Shown here in pieces: positions 26,899 through 35,384 of a DNA stretch of 64,000 nt. A model generated the notes under the pieces. That model worked only from the letters and a program-made list of their open reading frames with translations. It ran no database searches and was not told the DNA's origin. Source of the DNA: Carboxylicivirga agarovorans (lineage in GTDB: Bacteria > Bacteroidota > Bacteroidia > Bacteroidales > Marinilabiliaceae); assembly GCF_050589845.1 (NCBI RefSeq), contig NZ_JBNGPA010000016.1:62001-126000 (forward strand), given 5' to 3'. A program made the translations under genes and the position numbers. How positions within the stretch are numbered: position 1 is the first letter of the stretch; each line of letters starts with the position of its first letter.

Positions 26899-27973
26899 AA
26901 TGTCTCGAATCAGCGGTACTCAAACGCGTCCTGATTGACATCAGATCCATTTTATCCTGTAAGTATTGTATTGTGGTTTCCGGAAGTAAATACTGCAATT
27001 CCGCCACATTGTTGTTTTTAATGGCAGCACGCACCTTACTGGCACTGATAAACTCTCCGGATCCGGAATCTTTTTCCAGTCGTTGAACCTCACAACATTC
27101 AATCCCTTTATTTGGCAGTATGGCTTTCATGGCTTTATTATAGAAAGCCGTAGTGGCACAATAGTTCTCCGTACCTACATACCGTTTATTGATGCCTAAT
27201 ACGGGTGCAATATGACTTACAAAGATCTCAATATCCAACTCGGCTTGTTTTTGAGTAATGGCATCCGGGTTTTCGTTCTTTAAAAAATAGTTGGGGAAAG
27301 TCGCACAAGAAACGATGTACTCTCCTCCCTTTACAAGTACCACATTGGGTAAATGCTGTGTTCCCAAACGAATCATTTCATGGCGATCGGCAAAAGAAAA
27401 AGCGGATTTCTCTGCTTGTACAACAAAAACATACACCTGTTCATTTTCCCTGGCAGCTTTCTCTACAAGGTATTGATGCCCGAGGGTAAATGGATTGCCA
27501 TTTATAACTATGGAAGCAGCCTTTCCTTGCTGATTTCCTGGCTTTATTGACTTAAGGTATTGTTTATAATCATCAATGCTCTGATACCCGAATTCTAAAA
27601 CCGAGATCAATGGCTGAGCGGTGGCCAGCTGCCTGTAGCCAATACCTTCAAAACGCGTAATATTTTCGGGACGGGTAAAAACAAAGGCTTGTCGGTTATT
27701 GCTCATAACGCGCTCTGTCAGGTGACTTACAATATGCGCGAATGCGCCTGACTCACGAAACCGAGGGGCAACAGCGACATATTTCAGAATTTTTCCCTTA
27801 CAGGAACCCACCCCAACGATATCATCATTTAAAGTATAGAGAATTATGCAATAATCAACTAATGATTCATCGAAATAAAAGCCCAGAGGAGACAAAAAAC
27901 GACGAATTAATTCCACATCAAACCTACTACTCAGGTCTGGCTCTTCAATCCGAAAGTCTGAATTCTCAATCAT
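26897..27973 (-). CDS. citC: [Citrate (pro-3S)-lyase] ligase
   Basis: CitC acetylates the prosthetic group thiol of the citrate lyase acyl carrier protein, switching the complex on. The 358-residue protein has an N-terminal GNAT-like region (about 1-130) and a nucleotidyltransferase part with NPFTLGHQYLVEKAA and a C-terminal ISASKVRAAIK (the ISGTxVR-like motif of this superfamily). It is the last gene of citD-E-F-XG-C, 2 bases after citXG. In Klebsiella citC is the first gene and is transcribed divergently from some of the others, so the order differs here. Confidence 0.93.
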   Translation of the reverse strand: MIENSDFRIEEPDLSSRFDVELIRRFLSPLGFYFDESLVDYCIILYTLNDDIVGVGSCKGKILKYVAVAPRFRESGAFAHIVSHLTERVMSNNRQAFVFTRPENITRFEGIGYRQLATAQPLISVLEFGYQSIDDYKQYLKSIKPGNQQGKAASIVINGNPFTLGHQYLVEKAARENEQVYVFVVQAEKSAFSFADRHEMIRLGTQHLPNVVLVKGGEYIVSCATFPNYFLKNENPDAITQKQAELDIEIFVSHIAPVLGINKRYVGTENYCATTAFYNKAMKAILPNKGIECCEVQRLEKDSGSGEFISASKVRAAIKNNNVAELQYLLPETTIQYLQDKMDLMSIRTRLSTADSRH

Positions 27974-27975
27974 GT

Positions 27976-29388
27976 TTACTTTTTTGCAAATTCAGTTTTA
28001 CAATGGTGCAACGTTATTGTCAAGGCCAGTAAATCGGCCGATCCTCCCGGTGAGATGCGATTGGTATTACACCAGGCGACAAACTCTTCATACAACTGCC
28101 TGTTGCCACAGTCCCATGCCAGTAGGGCTTCATGGGCTTTTCTTTTGACCGTTTCCAGCACCTTTTTATTATGACGGTAAAGAATATTCGTATCATTATT
28201 GACCGTCATTATCTTTAACAAAACAGGCACCAGCAGTTCATTAAGTTCAGCATCATTATGTAAGGCGTATGTTTTTTTCAGGCGTTCCAAAAGAAATGGC
28301 ATGGCATGATGCAGAACCGTTGGTAAACCTTGTTCAGCTTCACCCCTGGCTCCCGCAGCCTGAAGACCATACTTTTTAAAACATTGCTGACCGTGTGTTA
28401 GTTCCGCATCATTTTTAACTGAACACAATTCATTTTGAACCATGCCCCTCGTCAATTGCTGAATCACAGAAGAAAAAGAGTTGAGCTTTAAATAACCAAT
28501 CTTTTTAACAACTCTGATCACGGCAAAACAACTTATCGACAACAGAAATACAGCACCTTTATGCGTATTCACACCACCGGTCGCTTGATACATGGCCTCT
28601 TCCATTCTTAGGCCTGTGACTCTGATATACGGCAATGCTTTTGAAACATCCGCACCTTCAAAGGACAGGGCGTACTTATTTAACTCGATAAAATACGGTG
28701 ATAAAGCAGATACTGAATTAATGAAACTAATAAAATCCATATCGCCATGTGAACCGGCTGAATTCCTGCAAACCAATCCTGGCTTTGGCGTTAATACAAC
28801 CTCCTGCAGTAAACCTTTTGTTGCGAATGAGGCAAGTTTATTAAGCAACTCATTGTTACGCTGCTTTAGCAAATACAAGTCAATCGCATCTAACATGGCC
28901 TGCCTGACTTCTTCAATGGAATGTCGCTTTAATTTCCTGCAGTTTTCTGCAGACTCTTTGCAAATAAAGCATTGTTTTGCTTTTCCTGATGAAACAGGCT
29001 TACCATCTGATGTCATAACATCCAGGTCTGTAACTCGTCCCAGTTCGAAGCTTTCTTCAAATGCTTCGGTTATCTGCTTCAACTCAAACGGGTCAACTTG
29101 TTCATGCTTGAAAAGATAAATAATTGCATCTCCCGATACATCATGGATCGTCTGCTTATCCTGCCATTTAAAATTAGGATTTTGGCTCTGCAAATAGAAC
29201 GAAAACTCCCTGTCAACCTTATGAATAAATGATAACAAGGCAGCGTTTGACTTTGGCAAACCAGGAATATTTAACTGTAAAGACACTAAATGATAGCCGC
29301 TTCTGACCATTTTCAGCTTTTCATCCTGTCGCTTTTCCCGGGCTTCCAGTAATCGACCAAAGACTTCTGTTTCCAGTGGTACTTCCAT
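27976..29388 (-). CDS. citXG: CitX-CitG fusion: apo-citrate lyase phosphoribosyl-dephospho-CoA transferase and triphosphoribosyl-dephospho-CoA synthase
   Basis: A 470-residue bifunctional protein that makes and attaches the citrate lyase prosthetic group. Residues 1-175 match CitX (LEAREKRQDEKL, SLQLNIPGLPKSN, then SGKAKQCFICKESAENCRKL, the cysteine-containing C-terminal part). Residues from about 185 match CitG: LLQEVVLTPKPGLVCRNSAGSH region, FIELNKYALSF, EEAMYQATGGVNTHKGAVF, and ARGEAEQGLP. The same fusion is known from other bacteria. It overlaps citF by 1 base and abuts citC, so translation is likely coupled. Confidence 0.92.
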   Translation of the reverse strand: MEVPLETEVFGRLLEAREKRQDEKLKMVRSGYHLVSLQLNIPGLPKSNAALLSFIHKVDREFSFYLQSQNPNFKWQDKQTIHDVSGDAIIYLFKHEQVDPFELKQITEAFEESFELGRVTDLDVMTSDGKPVSSGKAKQCFICKESAENCRKLKRHSIEEVRQAMLDAIDLYLLKQRNNELLNKLASFATKGLLQEVVLTPKPGLVCRNSAGSHGDMDFISFINSVSALSPYFIELNKYALSFEGADVSKALPYIRVTGLRMEEAMYQATGGVNTHKGAVFLLSISCFAVIRVVKKIGYLKLNSFSSVIQQLTRGMVQNELCSVKNDAELTHGQQCFKKYGLQAAGARGEAEQGLPTVLHHAMPFLLERLKKTYALHNDAELNELLVPVLLKIMTVNNDTNILYRHNKKVLETVKRKAHEALLAWDCGNRQLYEEFVAWCNTNRISPGGSADLLALTITLHHCKTEFAKK

Positions 29389-30941
29389 TATTCTTTCACT
29401 TGCCGTATAACATCAATTACAGTTCCATCACGATACTCAACTATTCCAACCACGCGATCTGTTGTTTCAATAGGCCTGGCTTTTCCGGTAATACCTTCCA
29501 CCTCATTGGCCAGCGTCTCAATATCTTTAACAGCGATACCTGCCCTTTCCAGGTTAGCTTTTAGCTCCGGACGTTCAGGATTAACACAGATACCCCGCTC
29601 CGTAACCAGAACATCAATACTTTCACCCGGTGTAACAATGGTATGCACCTTCTTTTTGACAATTGGTATACGACCACGGAATGAAGGACAAACCACTACA
29701 GTCAGGTTAGCACCCGATGCCGTATCACTGTGCCCACCGGATGCGCCACGCACATAGCCTTCCGAACCGGTGATCACGTTGACATTGAATTCCGTATCTA
29801 TTTCAAGTGCACCCAGTACAACAATATCCAGTTTGTTGGTCATACATCCGCAATTAAAGGGATTAGCATACAGACCTGCCGGTATCTCTATGTGATAGGG
29901 ATTATCCATTAATGAAGAACTCACTGCCGCATCAAACGACTGCACATCAAAAATAGAGCTGAACAGGCCCTCATTAAGCATATCTACCCCATAGGACGTA
30001 ACACCCCCCAGTAAAAAGCTACCTTTTATGGTGCGCTTTTTCATTATTTTACGAATATACTTGGCTACAGCCAGTGAAGCACCTCCTGCCCCAACCTGAA
30101 AGCTAAAACCATCCTTTAACTCACCCGAATTTTCGATCACTTCAGCAGCCAGGCGAGCAATTTGAAGATCCATTGGCGCTTTGGTAATACGCGTCGTACC
30201 ACCTGCGATCTTTGAAGGATCACCAATGGAATCAACCTTGACAACATAATCGATGTAATTTTGTGTCACTGATTGAGGGACACAAGGATAATCAACAATG
30301 GTATCGGTCACCACAATTACCTGTTTGGCATACCACGAATCGATGGCTGCATAACCCATGGAACCAAAAGCTGACTTACCATGGGCACCGGTTGCATTAC
30401 CTTCAATGTCAGAAGCCGATGCAGCCAGAATAGCCAGGTCGATTTTGATCTTACCGGTATGCACACTACGTACACGTCCACCATGGGAGTGAATCACGAA
30501 AGGCTTTGGCAAAACACCTTCAGCTATGGCTTTCCCCAGTTCACCCCTGATGCCGCTGGCGTATATTTGTGTAATTGTTCCATCTTTGAAATAAGGCAGA
30601 ATAGGATCATGAGCTGTCGTCAGGCTACTTGCAGCAAGTGTAATATCTTTAATACCCAGCTCCGCCAGTATTCTAATGGATTCAAACACCAGGTTATCAC
30701 CTCCGCGCAAATGGTGATGAAATGAAACAGTCATACCATCCCTTGGGTTGGTTTTGATGATCGCCTCACGCAAGGTATCACACATCTTATTGGAATGCGG
30801 CATCTTCGCTTTATTGGGCGGTGGAACTGTTTTTTCTTCCATCCATCCTTTTTTAAGCTTTGTAAAAGCACCTTCAAATGGCTCGAGCTTTCCAATGCCG
30901 GTCAATTCAAGGGGTATATCAATATTTACTTTATTTTTCAC
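29388..30941 (-). CDS. citF: Citrate lyase alpha subunit (citrate CoA-transferase)
   Basis: CitF swaps the acetyl group on the acyl carrier protein for citrate. The 517-residue protein shows the family start ELTGIGKLEPFEGAF, the block MTVSFHHHLRGGDNL near residue 77, QIYASGIRGELGKAIAEG, VIHSHGGRVRSVHTG, and the later GSEGYVRGASGGHSDTASGA. These are characteristic of the alpha subunit, a CoA-transferase relative. Its start is 11 bases after the citE stop. All the other citrate lyase parts are contiguous. Confidence 0.96.
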   Translation of the reverse strand: MKNKVNIDIPLELTGIGKLEPFEGAFTKLKKGWMEEKTVPPPNKAKMPHSNKMCDTLREAIIKTNPRDGMTVSFHHHLRGGDNLVFESIRILAELGIKDITLAASSLTTAHDPILPYFKDGTITQIYASGIRGELGKAIAEGVLPKPFVIHSHGGRVRSVHTGKIKIDLAILAASASDIEGNATGAHGKSAFGSMGYAAIDSWYAKQVIVVTDTIVDYPCVPQSVTQNYIDYVVKVDSIGDPSKIAGGTTRITKAPMDLQIARLAAEVIENSGELKDGFSFQVGAGGASLAVAKYIRKIMKKRTIKGSFLLGGVTSYGVDMLNEGLFSSIFDVQSFDAAVSSSLMDNPYHIEIPAGLYANPFNCGCMTNKLDIVVLGALEIDTEFNVNVITGSEGYVRGASGGHSDTASGANLTVVVCPSFRGRIPIVKKKVHTIVTPGESIDVLVTERGICVNPERPELKANLERAGIAVKDIETLANEVEGITGKARPIETTDRVVGIVEYRDGTVIDVIRQVKE

Positions 30942-30952
30942 AACAATACGAT

Positions 30953-31849
30953 TTAAAGCGATTCAACATCAATATCAGCCATTTCCAACACACGTAAAGC
31001 ACGTTGGACAACAGGTGCATCAACCATTTTTCCATCGACTGCAAATACACCGATACCTTCAGCTTTATTTCGTTCAAAGGCTTTTACAATTTTGGCCGCT
31101 TTCCTGATCTCCTGTTCAGTGGGCGTGAATACCTCGTTAACGATCTCTATCTGGCGCGGATTTATAATTGCCTTACCTGTAAAGCCCAGCTTTTTAATGT
31201 ACTCAGCCTCTTCGCGTAAACCTTCTTCGTTTTCCACGTCCACAAAAACGGTATCGAACACATCTATTTTGCATGCCTTAGCAGCCATTACAATCTGCTT
31301 GCGCGCATAATCGATTCCTATTCCATCATTAGCTTTCACCAGTTGCATATCAGCAGCCAGATCCTGTCCTCCGATAGAGATGGCATCAATACGTTTTGAA
31401 TATTTAGCGATGTCATAGACATTCTGAACACCTAAAGCTGTTTCAATCATAACATGCACCTTCATCCGGTCATGGGGCAAATGATGCTCTGTTTCTATCT
31501 GCTCAATCACATGTATGATCCGCTCAATTTCTTCCAGGGTTTCCACTTTAGGCAGGCGAATGGCATCAGGCTGTAATGGAACAATATGTTTTAAATCTTC
31601 AAGTCCAAATGGAGTATCAATATGATTAACCCGAACTGTCACTTCACAGCCCTCATATGAAATATATTGCAGCATATGTGACACCAGGATACGGGCTGCA
31701 TCTTTCTGGTTTAATGCCACTGCGTCTTCCAAATCGAGTAAAACGCCATCGGCACCATACACACTCCCCTGCTGAAGCATTGCCGGATTATTACCGGGAA
31801 TGTAAAGCATGGTTCGCCGTTTAAATGTTTTTTGTTTCACTTCCATCAT
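30953..31849 (-). CDS. citE: Citrate lyase beta subunit (citryl-ACP lyase)
   Basis: CitE cleaves citryl-ACP to oxaloacetate and acetyl-ACP. It is a TIM-barrel HpcH/HpaI-like lyase of 298 residues: RRTMLYIPGNNPAMLQQG, VLLDLEDAVALNQKD, TVRVNHIDTPFGLEDL, ALGVQNVYDIA, SIGGQDLAADMQL, and the C-terminal AINPRQIEIVNEVFTP (here IINPRQ). These carry metal-binding Glu and Asp residues. Only 3 bases separate it from citD. Start at 31849 or at the next Met at 31846. Confidence 0.95.
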   Translation of the reverse strand: MMEVKQKTFKRRTMLYIPGNNPAMLQQGSVYGADGVLLDLEDAVALNQKDAARILVSHMLQYISYEGCEVTVRVNHIDTPFGLEDLKHIVPLQPDAIRLPKVETLEEIERIIHVIEQIETEHHLPHDRMKVHVMIETALGVQNVYDIAKYSKRIDAISIGGQDLAADMQLVKANDGIGIDYARKQIVMAAKACKIDVFDTVFVDVENEEGLREEAEYIKKLGFTGKAIINPRQIEIVNEVFTPTEQEIRKAAKIVKAFERNKAEGIGVFAVDGKMVDAPVVQRALRVLEMADIDVESL

Positions 31850-31852
31850 TCG

Positions 31853-32143
31853 CTAGTTTAAGGTTCCGGTTTGCAATTGGGCAGCCCTCTTTAATGCGGT
31901 TTCCACCCTGGCCGAAACAGTTGGCGGTAATGCTCCTTTATCATTTATAATCAGTCGAACATCTGAGATCTGAAATTTGTCCAGATCCGCATGAATCTGA
32001 CTTAACAAGTCTTCACCAAATTGCTGCATAACAATAGACTTCAATTCAATCAGGCGGCCTGCTCCTTTCTCAACAGGTTCAACCATTACAAGTATATCAC
32101 TTGACTCGAAACTACCAGCTTGTGCTTTTTGTTTTAGTTCCAT
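31853..32143 (-). CDS. citD: Citrate lyase acyl carrier protein (gamma subunit)
   Basis: A 96-residue acyl carrier protein that holds the triphosphoribosyl-dephospho-CoA arm. The N-terminus KQKAQAGSFESSDI aligns with the family, placing a serine at position 14, which is the attachment site known for the Klebsiella protein; VMVEPVEKG and the helical C-terminus follow. It is the first gene of the operon on the minus strand; about 320 bases lie between it and the divergent-side S9 peptidase gene. No citrate transporter or regulator gene is adjacent. Confidence 0.92.
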   Translation of the reverse strand: MELKQKAQAGSFESSDILVMVEPVEKGAGRLIELKSIVMQQFGEDLLSQIHADLDKFQISDVRLIINDKGALPPTVSARVETALKRAAQLQTGTLN

Positions 32144-32468
32144 AGCTTAGCATTAAAGAAATTTTTCATCAAATATTGAATTAAATCTGTTAATAACCTA
32201 GTTACAAATATGGTTCTATAACATATTTTGCCCCTTACAGGGCAACAACAACGACAATCAACTGCAATTCTGACAGTTAGAGATACAGGCAATTTCACCA
32301 GCCACAACACGACACAGCTTACCTGCTGGTTTTGTGAACATTAGCACCAGCCTAATATTTCAACAAAAAGACTTGCTATAGCAGACAAAAATCTTTTCTT
32401 TAGTTCTTACAAAAAAAAGCCTGATAAGATTGAACTTACCAGGCTTTCTTTTGCAGTATTTGCAACTA
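32144..32468. other. Intergenic region upstream of citD
   Basis: About 325 bases holding the citD promoter region and, at its right end, the terminator of the S9 peptidase gene. No TAnnTTTG box exact to the consensus was seen before citD; CATATTTG near 32198-32205 on the minus strand is one base off. Confidence 0.4.
32411..32446 (-). terminator. Rho-independent terminator of the S9 peptidase gene
   Basis: A 12-bp stem with one G-T pair, AAGCCTGATAAG (32417-32428) and CTTACCAGGCTT (32435-32446), loop of 6; plus-strand A run from 32411 gives a T run on the minus strand. Confidence 0.85.
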
Positions 32469-34607
32469 CTACAAGAAATCATCAAAATATTGCGTTACCT
32501 TTTCCATTAAATGAATCCGGTCTTTTCCTCTTACATTGTGTTCATGCCTTGGGTAGGCGAAATAGTCTATTTGAACACGGTTTTTAACACATTCACGGGC
32601 AAAGGTCAAACTATGCTGCCAAACCACCACAGGGTCAATGGCACCATGTATTACCAATAAGCGTCCTTCAAGATCATTTACCCGCATGTTCAGGTTAGCC
32701 TGCTTATAACCTTCCGGATTCTCCTCAGGAGTATCCATATAACGTTCACCATACATTATTTCATAATACTTCCAATCGATCACAGGTCCGCCTGCTGCTC
32801 CCACCTTAAATACATCAGGGTGTTGTGTCATCATTGAAATGGTCATAAAACCACCATAGCTCCATCCGTGGACTCCAATACGATCAGTATCGACATAAGG
32901 TAATGACTTCAGGTATTCTATTCCCTGCATCTGATCCTCAACCTCTGGCTGCCCGATCTGACGGTGAATAGCCTGGGTAAAATCCTTACCCCTGTATGAT
33001 GTTCCCCTGTTATCAAGCGTAAAAGCAATGTAACCCTTTTGAGCCATATACAATTGCCAGCCACGAGCTCCGCCTAACCACCGGTTTTGTACCATTTGCG
33101 AGTGCGGACCACCATATACATAAACAATTACCGGGTATTTTTTTGATGCATCAAAGTCTACAGGCAGCACAACACGTGCATTTAAGTCAAACTGACCATC
33201 TTTTGTTTTTAACTTTACCATTTCCACTTTACCAATCTCAATGCCCTCATACGGATTTTCAACGACCTGCAAGGTGCGGATCTTTCTGCCTCGTGTATCG
33301 TTCAGGTTCGTCTTTGAAGGCACATGTAAAGATGAGAAGGTCGTTAAAGCATAACGCCCGTCTTTACTAATTTTAGTACGATGTACACCAGGCTCATTGG
33401 TGACGCGGGTCATTTTCCCAGAAGAAAGACTCACTTTATAAACATGACGCTCTAATGCTTCTTCCTTAGTGGACTCGATAAAAATGTTTTTATTGGTTTT
33501 ATCAAAACCCAGCACTTTTGTCACCTCCCAATTACCACTTGTCAGTTGCTTTTCTAAGTGACCATTTGATGTATATATATAAAGATGGTTAAATCCATCT
33601 CGCTGACTTTGCCAGATAAAGTCACTTTTTTTACCTGGAATAAACAACGCAGGATGTTGAGGCTCTGTCCAGCGCTCATCCTTTTCTTCAAAAAGAGTGG
33701 ATATATACTCTCCGCTTACGGCATCATATTTTTTCAATTCCATATGATCCTGTCCACGATTCAACTCAGCGATAAGTATGTATTTATTATCAGGTGTCCA
33801 GCAAACATTTGTAAAGTAACGATCTTTTGGATCACCGGTTTTCAGGTAAATAGTTTCTTTCGAACTTAGGTTATATACACCCACTTTCACCTGATGGCTA
33901 TCCATACCGGCCATTGGGTACTTAATGTTCTCAACCCTTGCCACACGTTCTGCCACATTAACCAAAGGATAATCACTAACCATTGAATTATCCTCACGAT
34001 AGAAAGCTAAGTAAGAACCATCAGGAGACCAGAATGTCCCCTTATCAATTCCAAACTCATTGCGATGTACCGTGTGACCAAAAACAATATCATCACCTTC
34101 ATTACCGGCAACAAATACAGATTCACCATTTCCTTGTTTTATGTAGAGGTCATTACCAATCGTATATGCAACCGTCTTCTTATCATTATTTAAATCAAAA
34201 TTAGCACCATTGGTATCACGGTTTACAAACTTTTCAACCTGAGCGGTACTCTCATCTATGGTAAAAAAACCTTCTGTGCCGGCAAAAGAAAAGCGCGTTG
34301 CGGTTTCCCACTTTAAACGTGGCATGCGACTTAGCTTATTGTGATTACCATTTTCAAGAACATCATTTAGCCATTTCAAATCGAAGGCCAGAAATTCGGC
34401 ATTTGATTTAAGTGCCTGCACAAAAACAGAATCATTACGTTGGATAACCAACTGGTTGGCATCCCCCTTAAAAGCAACATTTAATGCACGTGGATAGTAA
34501 TTGTAAAATGTTTTTCCACCGTGGATAACATCTTCAATGCTTAGCTGAGCATTAATTGTTGTGGCAGAAAACACAATCAATAGAAATAAGAAAACACTTT
34601 TCTTCAT
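32469..34607 (-). CDS. S9 family (DPP4-type) prolyl dipeptidyl peptidase
   Basis: A 712-residue secreted serine peptidase. It has a signal peptide (LFLLIVFSATTINAQ), an N-terminal beta-propeller (about 30-460, with the DPP4 type motif DKGTFWSPDGSYLAFYREDN), and a C-terminal alpha/beta hydrolase with the nucleophile in GWSYGGFM (Ser583), the Asp in GAIDPVV and the His in RHEHNVRG. Such enzymes remove X-Pro dipeptides from peptides in the periplasm; many Bacteroidota have several. It is monocistronic. Confidence 0.92.
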   Translation of the reverse strand: MKKSVFLFLLIVFSATTINAQLSIEDVIHGGKTFYNYYPRALNVAFKGDANQLVIQRNDSVFVQALKSNAEFLAFDLKWLNDVLENGNHNKLSRMPRLKWETATRFSFAGTEGFFTIDESTAQVEKFVNRDTNGANFDLNNDKKTVAYTIGNDLYIKQGNGESVFVAGNEGDDIVFGHTVHRNEFGIDKGTFWSPDGSYLAFYREDNSMVSDYPLVNVAERVARVENIKYPMAGMDSHQVKVGVYNLSSKETIYLKTGDPKDRYFTNVCWTPDNKYILIAELNRGQDHMELKKYDAVSGEYISTLFEEKDERWTEPQHPALFIPGKKSDFIWQSQRDGFNHLYIYTSNGHLEKQLTSGNWEVTKVLGFDKTNKNIFIESTKEEALERHVYKVSLSSGKMTRVTNEPGVHRTKISKDGRYALTTFSSLHVPSKTNLNDTRGRKIRTLQVVENPYEGIEIGKVEMVKLKTKDGQFDLNARVVLPVDFDASKKYPVIVYVYGGPHSQMVQNRWLGGARGWQLYMAQKGYIAFTLDNRGTSYRGKDFTQAIHRQIGQPEVEDQMQGIEYLKSLPYVDTDRIGVHGWSYGGFMTISMMTQHPDVFKVGAAGGPVIDWKYYEIMYGERYMDTPEENPEGYKQANLNMRVNDLEGRLLVIHGAIDPVVVWQHSLTFARECVKNRVQIDYFAYPRHEHNVRGKDRIHLMEKVTQYFDDFL

Positions 34608-34890
34608 TGTTAGTTATTTATAGTTATTTTTCGTTGCAGTACAATTAAATTAAGCGCCGTACGTTAGGCTTATCAAATGCATAGTTGATAAAAATATATC
34701 AACTAAACAATGAAAAAAGTAATTATATGGTGATTGCCTGGATGAAATCTATATCATATCTACACATAAAATCAATAGCTAAGGATATTATTTTTGATTT
34801 TTTTTCATTCACAGCAACTATTATTGACAACTTTTAAATATCTTTCTGAAAAATTTGAACCTGTTAAATCTCTATAAAAGCACATTTAAA

Positions 34891-35328
34891 ATGAAGCGCT
34901 CGGTAATTTTATTTTTATTAGCTGTATTAGCAATAGTATCTCCGTTAAAATTAAATTCACAAGAAGACGTTTTATTCTCGAAATGCATTAACGAACTCAA
35001 GTCGCCGTTTGTTGCAAGCGGCCAGCCTTTCAGAGCCTTTTTAACAGGATCAGAAGTTGCTGAGTTTCATACTACATTCTTTTCCGGAAGTATGTATCGT
35101 GTTGTTGCTTCAAGTCATCAGGACAATAATATTCTGTTCTCCATTTATGACAAAGAGCGTAACCTTCTTTTCTCTAATGAGCAATTTGAGGCTGCAGGCT
35201 CATGGGATTTTAAAATAGAAGGTTCTGTTGAGTGCATTGTTGAAGCAAGGTTAAACCCTGAAGTTTCAACATCAGGAATTGCAATGTTAATGATTGGATT
35301 TAAAAGCCTTGATGAAATGAACCAATAG
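34891..35328 (+). CDS. Small secreted protein, paralogue of the gene at 16782
   Basis: A 145-residue exported protein; the ATG at 34891 gives a clean signal peptide (MKRSVILFLLAVLAIVS...LNSQ), while the longer frame from a TTG at 34855 has no support. It shares AEFHTTFFSGSMYRV and SWDFKIEGS with the protein at 16782-17228, in the same order and spacing, so both belong to one family of probable beta-rich periplasmic or surface proteins. The gene lies 56 bases upstream of the TerB-ABC transporter gene on the same strand; TATCTTTC (34839-34846) is a near-match promoter box. Function unknown. Confidence 0.7.
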   Translation: MKRSVILFLLAVLAIVSPLKLNSQEDVLFSKCINELKSPFVASGQPFRAFLTGSEVAEFHTTFFSGSMYRVVASSHQDNNILFSIYDKERNLLFSNEQFEAAGSWDFKIEGSVECIVEARLNPEVSTSGIAMLMIGFKSLDEMNQ

Positions 35329-35384
35329 ATTCATTTCCAAATTAACTAAATACTAACCTCAAAGAGGTTATTTGACCAGGTAGG

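Noticed and set aside
28592..29119. Plus-strand open frame of 175 codons inside citXG
   Set aside because: It is fully antisense to a well-supported enzyme, rich in Ser, and has no family features.
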